DNA of 16,675 nt from contig JAUNUL010000005.1 of assembly GCA_030538175.1 (NCBI GenBank), positions 1 to 16,675 of the forward strand, in the 5' to 3' direction. This stretch comes from Propionibacteriaceae bacterium. Lineage in GTDB: Bacteria; Actinomycetota; Actinomycetes; Propionibacteriales; Propionibacteriaceae. The notes below the pieces were generated by a model. That model did not search any database. It was given only the letters and a program-made list of their open reading frames with translations, and was not told the DNA's origin. Made by a program: the position numbers and the translations under genes. Of this stretch, positions 10,793-15,873 are shown in pieces. The number at the start of each line of letters is the position of its first letter. The first letter of the stretch is position 1.

Positions 10793-11352
10793 CGCAGCAG
10801 CCCCTTCATCTCATGGGTCGCCGGGGCTTCGAGAGCCGCCTGCTCCTGCTCGGCGATCTCGGCGATCGCGTGCGGACCGATCTTGGTCTTGGCGACCTTC
10901 TGCTTCTTCAGCTTGAACATCGCATCGATCAACATCTCCGGACGCGGCGGGCAGCCCGGCACATAGATGTCGACGGGCACGATGTGGTCGACGCCCTGGA
11001 CGATCGCGTAGTTGTTGAACATGCCGCCCGAAGAGGCGCAGACACCCATAGCGAGCACCCACTTGGGGTTGGGCATCTGGTCATAGATCTCACGCACGAT
11101 CGGGGCCATCTTCTGGCTCACCCGACCGGCCACGATCATGAGGTCCGCCTGGCGCGGCGAGGGCCGGAACACTTCCTGACCCCAGCGCGAGGCGTCATAA
11201 CGCGGCGCGCCATAGGTCATCATCTCGATCGCGCAACACGCCAGACCGAACGTGACCGGCCAGAACGACGCCTGACGCATCCATCCGACCAGTCCCTCGA
11301 CCGTGGTCAGCATGACTCCGGCGGGGAGCTTGTCCTCCAGACCACCTGCCAT
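10789..11352 (-). CDS. nuoB: NADH-quinone oxidoreductase subunit B (NuoB), N2 cluster
   Basis: Carries the terminal [4Fe-4S] cluster N2, which reduces menaquinone at the NuoB/NuoD interface. Ligands are the tandem Cys39-Cys40 ([10 protein letters not shown]), Cys105 ([14 protein letters not shown]) and Cys134 (VPGCPPRPE). The product is 187 residues, typical of the family, with a charged C-terminal tail of about 30 residues. The ATG at 11352 has an AGGAG eight bases upstream (11361-11365). The gap to the nuoA stop is 54 nt, the only sizeable gap in the visible operon; I see no convincing hairpin or promoter in it. Confidence 0.98.
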   Translation of the reverse strand: MAGGLEDKLPAGVMLTTVEGLVGWMRQASFWPVTFGLACCAIEMMTYGAPRYDASRWGQEVFRPSPRQADLMIVAGRVSQKMAPIVREIYDQMPNPKWVLAMGVCASSGGMFNNYAIVQGVDHIVPVDIYVPGCPPRPEMLIDAMFKLKKQKVAKTKIGPHAIAEIAEQEQAALEAPATHEMKGLLR

Positions 11353-11406
11353 CTCAGTTGCTCCTTGCGTATTGGTTGCGATTGCGACACGTCAACGGCA
11401 ATGAAC

Positions 11407-11772
11407 TCACTGGTCCCACTCGAGGCCTCCGCGGCGAATGACATACCAAAACGCCACGAGCACGGCATCGATGAACAGGATCATGATCACGAGCCCCCAC
11501 GGGCCCATGCCGTCATAACTGACTGCCCACGGATAGAGGAAAACGATCTCGATGTCGAAAATGATGAACAGCATCGCGGTGATGTAGTACTTCACCGGGA
11601 AGCGGCCACCGCCGATCGGCTGCGGCGTCGGCTGGATGCCGCACTCATAGCTGTCATATTTCGACCGGTTGTAACGCTTCGGACCGATCTGCATCGTCAC
11701 CAGCAGACCACCGGCCACGAAGGCCGCCGCCAGGATCAACATGACCACCAGCGGCAGATAGACGTTGGTCAC
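11407..11772 (-). CDS. nuoA: NADH-quinone oxidoreductase subunit A (NuoA)
   Basis: Small membrane subunit (121 residues, three transmembrane helices) at the junction of the membrane and peripheral arms, and the first gene of the operon. The conserved loop KYDSYECGIQP (residues 38-48) and the second-helix motif FIIFDIEIVFLYPW (69-82), with its acidic residues, are intact. The start is the GTG at 11772-11770, six bases after a purine-rich Shine-Dalgarno (AGGAGAGAGGA, 11779-11789). A longer reading from 11883 would add 37 residues with no family counterpart and would place the SD inside the gene. A promoter and an operator-like palindrome lie upstream. Confidence 0.96.
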   Translation of the reverse strand: MTNVYLPLVVMLILAAAFVAGGLLVTMQIGPKRYNRSKYDSYECGIQPTPQPIGGGRFPVKYYITAMLFIIFDIEIVFLYPWAVSYDGMGPWGLVIMILFIDAVLVAFWYVIRRGGLEWDQ

Positions 11773-11778
11773 CGTTCG

Positions 11779-11789
11779 TCCTCTCTCCT
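11779..11789 (-). promoter_or_regulatory. Ribosome binding site of nuoA
   Basis: The minus strand reads AGGAGAGAGGA, ending six bases before the GTG at 11772. It is a strong SD and decides the nuoA start against the longer open frame that begins at 11883. Confidence 0.75.
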
Positions 11790-11867
11790 GATCACGGGCT
11801 CCCGCGATCCTCGACAGCGAGTTGATCCAACCAGTCCGGATCGCCCACCGGCACAGCGTCGATGGGC

Positions 11868-11885
11868 TCGTGAAAAATCTCACGA
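11868..11885. promoter_or_regulatory. Operator-like palindrome at nuoA: Rex-type or Crp/GlxR-type
   Basis: The minus strand reads TCGTGAGATTTTTCACGA: perfect 6-bp inverted arms TCGTGA/TCACGA around six bases. It matches the Rex consensus TTGTGAAnnnnTTCACAA at 11 of 14 fixed positions and the Crp/GlxR consensus TGTGAn6TCACA at 8 of 10. It lies at or just downstream of the predicted nuoA start point, a good place for repression. In RNA it could also form a short hairpin at the 5' end of the leader. Which factor binds cannot be settled from sequence alone. Confidence 0.5.
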
Positions 11886-11893
11886 ACAGGGTC

Positions 11894-11924
11894 AGTCTAG
11901 GGCAGGCACACCCCTGCGTCTCAA
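11894..11924 (-). promoter_or_regulatory. Candidate promoter of the nuo operon
   Basis: On the minus strand TTGAGA (11924-11919) is followed after 19 nt by TAGACT (11899-11894), which fits the housekeeping TANNNT -10 pattern of actinobacteria. The spacer is slightly long. Transcription would start near 11886, giving a leader of about 115 nt before the nuoA GTG. This is inference from consensus alone. Confidence 0.45.
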
Positions 11925-12064
11925 CCCGAGCGAAAAACCGGGCGAACGGCGCGCACGCGGGCGTAATCCCTAGTCAGCGAGAATTTGTCACAAGAACATA
12001 ACGCAAGAATCCGGTTGCTGATATCCGGCATTGGCGCCTCGACGGAGGTTTCCGGGTTTCGCGC

Positions 12065-12070
12065 TAAGGT
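12065..12070 (+). promoter_or_regulatory. -10 element (TAAGGT) of a probable leaderless promoter
   Basis: TAAGGT fits the actinobacterial TANNNT -10 pattern. Eight bases separate it from the GTG at 12079, so the predicted start point falls on or within a base or two of the start codon. No good -35 is visible (TCGACG at 12039-12044 has a 20-nt spacer). The AAGG inside it could instead serve as a weak SD nine bases from the GTG. Confidence 0.4.
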
Positions 12071-12078
12071 CGTCTGCT

Positions 12079-13341
12079 GTGACTGTCCACCCCTTCGCTG
12101 GCGTATCCGCGCGGACGGTAACTGTCGACGCACCCGGCGATCTGAGCAGTCGATTGCCCCGTCGTCATGGCCTCGCCTGGCTGCGGCGCGGCGACGGCAT
12201 GATTGCCGGCGGTGAGATCGCGCGCCAGGAATTCGACTCCATCGCGGAGGCTGATGCCTGGTGGGAGCAGTACGCCGCAGCCGTCCAGGTCGACAACGAC
12301 CTGCCGGACGTGTTCGGGACCGGCCCACTGGCCTTCGGCTCGTTCACCTTCGATCCCGGACACACTGCTCAGCGCTCGGTGCTCATCGTGCCGGAATGGA
12401 TCCTCGGTCGGCGCGGACAGCACACCTGGCTCACCACGCTCAGCGCCGGGCAGTCCCCCACAAGTTCGGGTACGCCGTCCGCGACGGATTGGCTGCCGCC
12501 TGAGACGAGGTCGATCGCACCGGGCCAGGTGGCGTACTCCGACGGCTCGATGAGCGGGCCAGCCTGGGAATCCGTCGTCGCGGATGCCGTACGCCGCATC
12601 AAGGCGGGCGATCTCGCGAAGGTCGTGCTCGCCCGGGACCTCATCGCGCGTACGCCGGACGAGATCGACTATCGCTGGCTGGTCGAACAGTTGGCGGAGG
12701 CGTACCAACTCTGCTGGACGTACCATGTCGACGGGCTGGTCGGGGCCTCCCCGGAAATGCTGGTCCGCCGGGAGAACGGCCTGGTGACCTCGCGGGTGCT
12801 GGCGGGCACGATCCAGCGCACGGCAGACGAGGAAGCTGATCGCGCCCTCGCCGCACACCTGTCCCGCTCCCACAAGGATCTGGGCGAACATGACTATGCG
12901 GTGACCTCGGTGGCCGACGCGCTCGCGCCGCTGTGCTCGGGGATGAACGTGCCCGATGCCCCGTATGTCCTGGAGCTCCCCAACGTCTTCCACCTCGCCA
13001 CCGATGTGGCGGCCGCGGCAAAACCTCACGTTTCGTCGCTGACCCTGGCGACCGCGCTGCACCCGAGCGCCGCGGTTTGCGGGACCCCGACCGACGCCGC
13101 CCGCCTGCTCATCCGCGAGATCGAGGGCTTGGACCGCGGCCGATATTCCGGCCCGATCGGTTGGGTCGACGCCCAGGGTGACGGCGAGTGGGCGATCGCG
13201 CTGCGGTGCGGTCGGATCGAGGGGAACACCGCGCAGTTGTACGCCGGCTGTGGCGTCGTCGCCGATTCCAACCCGGAGGCCGAGTTGGCCGAGTCCATGG
13301 CGAAGCTCGTGCCCATGCGCGACGCGCTCGAGGCGGAATAG
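12079..13341 (+). CDS. menF: Isochorismate synthase (MenF/EntC family), probably for menaquinone
   Basis: Converts chorismate to isochorismate, the first committed step of menaquinone synthesis and also the entry to catecholate siderophores. The 420-residue product ends in a chorismate-binding domain (about 160-415). Key segments are LAKVVLARDL, with Lys181 in the place of the general-base lysine of MenF; SPEMLVRR (224-231); LAGTIQR (241-247); SRSHKDLGEHDYAV (262-275); LHPSAAVCGTP (327-337); RGRYSGPIGW (353-362); and YAGCGVVADSNPEAELAES (388-406). The start is taken as GTG 12079, because the reading from TTG 12031 has no homologous extension. No anthranilate- or pabB-type features are apparent. 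It is divergent from nuoA, which favours the menaquinone role, but a siderophore role is not excluded since no other men or ent gene is in view. Confidence 0.88.
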   Translation: MTVHPFAGVSARTVTVDAPGDLSSRLPRRHGLAWLRRGDGMIAGGEIARQEFDSIAEADAWWEQYAAAVQVDNDLPDVFGTGPLAFGSFTFDPGHTAQRSVLIVPEWILGRRGQHTWLTTLSAGQSPTSSGTPSATDWLPPETRSIAPGQVAYSDGSMSGPAWESVVADAVRRIKAGDLAKVVLARDLIARTPDEIDYRWLVEQLAEAYQLCWTYHVDGLVGASPEMLVRRENGLVTSRVLAGTIQRTADEEADRALAAHLSRSHKDLGEHDYAVTSVADALAPLCSGMNVPDAPYVLELPNVFHLATDVAAAAKPHVSSLTLATALHPSAAVCGTPTDAARLLIREIEGLDRGRYSGPIGWVDAQGDGEWAIALRCGRIEGNTAQLYAGCGVVADSNPEAELAESMAKLVPMRDALEAE

Positions 13342-13343
13342 GC

Positions 13344-13357
13344 GGGCGTTTGCGCCC
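13344..13357. terminator. Short hairpin between convergent genes
   Basis: GGGCG-TTTG-CGCCC forms a 5-bp all-GC stem with a 4-base loop in the 20-nt gap between the convergent stop codons at 13341 and 13362. It could act in both directions. No U tract follows on either strand, so if it terminates transcription it is of the tail-less actinobacterial kind. Confidence 0.4.
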
Positions 13358-13361
13358 TACG

Positions 13362-14009
13362 TCACAAATCGCCAGCGCGCAGGGTGAGTTTCGGTGTGAC
13401 GAACCCCTCGGCGTACGGCCGTTGACACTGCACACCACGCACCCGCAGCATCCCGCGGAACGCCTCATCATCGAACCAGGTGCGGGAATGCTGGCTCGGA
13501 TAATGCTCGTGCAGCAAGGCAATCTTCTCGTCTGCAAGCGCGCGGTCGAGCGGCCAATAGGTCTGCACGGTCGGCAGATCACCCTCGTATTTCAGGATCT
13601 CGTAACCCAGAATCAGGTGTGCCCGGAATTCCTGCCAGGCCAGCTCGGCGAGCAGCCGGTGGTCCTGGTGCGCGTCGCCGGCGTGCGGGGCCAACACGAG
13701 ATCGGGCTCAACCGTTCGCCGGAACGCCGCGACCGCAGCCTTGACCTCGGCCCAGCGTCCCGGCATGCGCCCATCAGGGAAATCGTGGACGTGCACGGTC
13801 AGGTTGGCTCCGGGACAGTACGCCGCCAGTGCCGCCCGCTCCTCCGCTTCCCGCTCGGTCCCGGCACCGGAGAGCACGAGCGCGTCGATGCGTACGCCCG
13901 GCTGGCGCCGACACAGGTCCAGCAGCAGGCCGCCCGCACCGATGGCGATGTCGTCACAATGTGCGCCGAGCAACGCGATGCTGCGCGGGGCAAGGGTCAG
14001 CTGGTGCAC
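13362..14009 (-). CDS. PIG-L/LmbE family deacetylase, substrate unknown
   Basis: Zinc-dependent N-deacetylase fold of the PIG-L/LmbE/MshB family, whose members remove acetyl groups from N-acetylglucosamine-type substrates. The first motif is GAHCDDIAIGAGG (residues 15-27) with His17, Asp19 and Asp20; the glutamate that often follows DD is Ile here, as in part of the family. The second metal motif is HQDH (114-117) within PHAGDAHQDHRLLAE. The product is 215 residues, shorter than mycothiol-type deacetylases (about 290), so MshB is unlikely. The start is taken as GTG 14009, just before the HQLTLAPRS lead-in; it overlaps the upstream nucleotidyltransferase by 13 nt, implying coupling. The ATG-like reading from 14054 would lie wholly inside the upstream gene. 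The pairing suggests action on a sugar or nucleotide-sugar intermediate, by inference only. Confidence 0.85.
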   Translation of the reverse strand: MHQLTLAPRSIALLGAHCDDIAIGAGGLLLDLCRRQPGVRIDALVLSGAGTEREAEERAALAAYCPGANLTVHVHDFPDGRMPGRWAEVKAAVAAFRRTVEPDLVLAPHAGDAHQDHRLLAELAWQEFRAHLILGYEILKYEGDLPTVQTYWPLDRALADEKIALLHEHYPSQHSRTWFDDEAFRGMLRVRGVQCQRPYAEGFVTPKLTLRAGDL

Positions 14010-14812
14010 GCAAGCGCCTTGCGGATCTTCCACGGCCGATCGCCGCGGGACCACATGGCATCCAGTTCAGCGCGCTCCTTGAACGTGTCGGCCGGCTTCC
14101 AGAACCCGCGATGCGGTTGGGCAAGCAGCCGACCTGCGGCAGCCAACCGGCCACCGGCATCCTCGACCAGGTCCTTGCCGGGCTCCAACCAGTCGAAGAT
14201 CTCCTGGCGCAGGATGAGATAGCCGCCGTTCTGCCACAGGGGCATCTCCGACACCTGTCGCACGCCGGTCACCGGGCAGGCTGCGTCGGTCGCCGCGGTC
14301 TGATCGCCACCATCGGCGAGATCCAGCACGTGGAAGGACTGCTGCGGCGGGACGGCCAGCATCGACATGACCATCTCGGGCCTGGCCTCGAAGCGTTCGA
14401 CGAGCGTGGTCAGATCGACATCACACAGCACATCGGCATAGTTCGCCAGGAACATCTCGTCATCGTCGAGATAGGGCCGGACCTGGGCAAGGCGATCACC
14501 GATGCTCGTGTCCAAACCGGTGTCGACAAAGGTGACGTCCCATTGGGACAAATCGGTGGAATACAGCTCGATTTCACCGTGCCGGAGGCGGAAATTGTTG
14601 CTCAGCGCATCGGTGTGAGTGAGGAAGAGTTCCTTGATCTGCTTTGCGCCATAGCCCAGGCAGAGAATGAATTCTGTGTGCCCGAACGCGGCGTAATAAC
14701 GCATGACGTGCACCAGCAACGGGTGCGGCCCGACCAGTTGCAAGGGCTTCGGCAGATCGACACCCCCGCGCATCCGCATGCCATAACCACCGCAGAACAG
14801 CACGACCTTCAT
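13997..14812 (-). CDS. Glucose-1-phosphate cytidylyltransferase-like sugar nucleotidyltransferase
   Basis: Nucleotidyltransferase (GT-A-like fold) that joins a sugar 1-phosphate to an NTP. MKVVLFCGGYGMRMR (residues 1-15) is the nucleotide-binding loop and KP at 22-23 is the conserved pair. CLGYGAKQIKELFL (51-64), WDVTFVDTGLDTSIGDRL (91-108) and FLANYADVLCDVD (121-133, with probable metal Asp127) follow, then GFWKPADTFKE (236-246), which parallels GFWQPMDTLRD of RfbF-type CDP-glucose synthases. The 271-residue length also fits RfbF (about 257). The start is the ATG at 14812, where the family begins; a TTG at 14839 would add nine atypical residues. The nucleotide and sugar specificity cannot be fixed from the sequence. 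The deacetylase gene overlaps its 3' end. No other CDP-sugar genes are in view. Confidence 0.82.
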   Translation of the reverse strand: MKVVLFCGGYGMRMRGGVDLPKPLQLVGPHPLLVHVMRYYAAFGHTEFILCLGYGAKQIKELFLTHTDALSNNFRLRHGEIELYSTDLSQWDVTFVDTGLDTSIGDRLAQVRPYLDDDEMFLANYADVLCDVDLTTLVERFEARPEMVMSMLAVPPQQSFHVLDLADGGDQTAATDAACPVTGVRQVSEMPLWQNGGYLILRQEIFDWLEPGKDLVEDAGGRLAAAGRLLAQPHRGFWKPADTFKERAELDAMWSRGDRPWKIRKALACTS

Positions 14813-14877
14813 GTCGCTGATCGCCCCCCGTGCCCTCAAATTCCTTCACGCCGTGTCAGTGTTCGGACGGTACCAGG

Positions 14878-15816
14878 CTAGTCCGCGACCCGAATGCGGG
14901 CCTGCTGTGCGGGCGTCGATTGGGCAACAAGTTCCCGGGCTGCCGTCCGCAGTGCATTGTGCAGTGCCATGATCTCGGGCTTCTCGGCATCGTCATCGGC
15001 GACCAGCACCGACACCTGTCGCCTGGTCCCGTGGGCGATGCTCAACGGCACCAGCCCTGGCACCGGCTGACCGACCACCGACAGCGCCGGCCGCATCGCG
15101 ACACCGATGCCCTTGGTCACCATCACCCGTGTCAGCGTCGGGTCGTCGGTGGAGCACAGGATCTCTGGGACGAAGCCCCGCTCCCGGCACACGGTGATGA
15201 GCTCCTGGCGGCACTTGGGGCAGCCGCCCACCCAATTGGAGTCCGCGGCGTCCTCGAGATCCACCGTGCCCTTGTCCGCGAGCGGGTGCTTCTCCGAGAC
15301 CAACAACACGAATTCCTCATCGAGGATCGGCAGTTCGGTCTGGCCGCGCCCGGGCTCGTCCTCGGGATAGGAGAAGTTCATGATCGCGTTGACCTGCCCG
15401 GAGCGCAGCAGGTCGAAGCTGGCCGGTGGCTCGGCGTCGAGCACCTTGATCCGCAACCGATCGTCACCGCCGAGCAAGGCTGCGATCGCCTCGGGCACCA
15501 GGGCCGCGCTCGCGCTGGGAAACGAGGCGAGCGCGAGTTCGATCAGATCGTCACGCCCGCCGGCTTCACGGACCTGCTCGCACACGAAGCGCCACGACGA
15601 GAGGGTCGTCTCCGCGTACCCCTGCAAAGCCCGCCCCGCCGCCGTCAACTCGATCCGCCCACCCTCGCGGGTGAAGAGCTGGACGTCCATGATCCGCTCA
15701 AGCGCCTTCATCTGCTGGCTGACGGTGGGTTGGCTGAAGTTGAGTCGCCGCGCTGCCGCGGAGATGCTCCCGGTGCTCACGACCGCGAGGAACACTTCGA
15801 GCAGCTTGGTATCCAT
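14878..15816 (-). CDS. LysR-type transcriptional regulator
   Basis: A 312-residue regulator with an N-terminal winged helix-turn-helix: FLAVVSTGSISAAARRLNFS (residues 9-28) and QPTVSQQMKALERIMDVQLF (29-48) are the classic LysR HTH region, followed by TREGGRIELTAAGRAL. The effector-binding domain spans about 91-295. It contains WVGGCPKCRQELITVCRERG (195-214), giving Cys199, 202 and 210, with Cys221 nearby; a similar Cys-containing stretch occurs in some other LysR proteins and could be structural. The ATG at 15816 has only a weak SD. The gene reads in the same direction as its neighbours, so there is no divergent partner to name as target. The nucleotidyltransferase begins 65 nt after its stop and may be co-transcribed. 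Effector unknown. Confidence 0.93.
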   Translation of the reverse strand: MDTKLLEVFLAVVSTGSISAAARRLNFSQPTVSQQMKALERIMDVQLFTREGGRIELTAAGRALQGYAETTLSSWRFVCEQVREAGGRDDLIELALASFPSASAALVPEAIAALLGGDDRLRIKVLDAEPPASFDLLRSGQVNAIMNFSYPEDEPGRGQTELPILDEEFVLLVSEKHPLADKGTVDLEDAADSNWVGGCPKCRQELITVCRERGFVPEILCSTDDPTLTRVMVTKGIGVAMRPALSVVGQPVPGLVPLSIAHGTRRQVSVLVADDDAEKPEIMALHNALRTAARELVAQSTPAQQARIRVAD

Positions 15817-15835
15817 GTCAGCGATTGTTCCAGAG

Positions 15836-15864
15836 CGGGCAACCCGGTGCCCGGCCCTGGGTTG
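15836..15864. terminator. Two competing hairpins between the membrane-protein gene and the LysR gene
   Basis: On the plus strand CGGGCA (15836-15841) pairs with TGCCCG (15848-15853) around a 6-base loop. CAACCC (15840-15845) can instead pair with GGGTTG (15859-15864). The two stems share bases and exclude each other. The likeliest role is a tail-less terminator after the upstream minus-strand gene, or a structured 5' leader of the LysR mRNA. No U tract is present. Confidence 0.35.
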
Positions 15865-15873
15865 ATGTACGCC

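Larger units (their letters stand above)
11773..12078. promoter_or_regulatory. Divergent intergenic region between nuoA and the isochorismate synthase gene
   Basis: This 306-nt stretch has no credible gene and is more AT-rich in places than its surroundings. Seen in it are a nuoA -35/-10 pair (11894-11924), an 18-bp palindrome at the predicted nuoA start point (11868-11885), a nine-base palindrome TTGTCACAA (11985-11993), a direct repeat ATCCGG at 12009-12014 and 12023-12028, a tandem GGTTTC repeat at 12047-12052 and 12055-12060, and a TAAGGT -10 element for the plus-strand gene (12065-12070). The two predicted start points lie about 190 bp apart, leaving room for shared regulation. Confidence 0.7.

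Noticed and set aside
11353..11406. Regulatory hairpin in the nuoA-nuoB gap
   Set aside because: The gap holds three TTGCG repeats and the nuoB SD, but no stable inverted repeat.
11773..11883. N-terminal extension of NuoA to 158 residues
   Set aside because: The extra 37 residues match nothing in the family and would bury the strong SD at 11779-11789. The GTG at 11772 gives the usual 121-residue length.
12031..12078. Upstream TTG start for the isochorismate synthase
   Set aside because: The added 16 residues are Arg/Pro-rich with no family counterpart, and the -10 element would then lie inside the coding region.
12064..13062. 332-codon minus-strand open frame over the isochorismate synthase gene
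   Set aside because: The plus-strand frame has clear chorismate-binding motifs, and this one has none.
14010..14054. Longer PIG-L deacetylase beginning at 14054
   Set aside because: The extension lies wholly inside the 3' end of the nucleotidyltransferase gene and precedes the normal family N-terminus. GTG 14009 fits better.
14813..14877. Terminator or promoter between the LysR gene and the nucleotidyltransferase
   Set aside because: Only a weak CCGT/ACGG pairing and no convincing -10/-35 were found in the 65-nt gap, so the genes may be co-transcribed.
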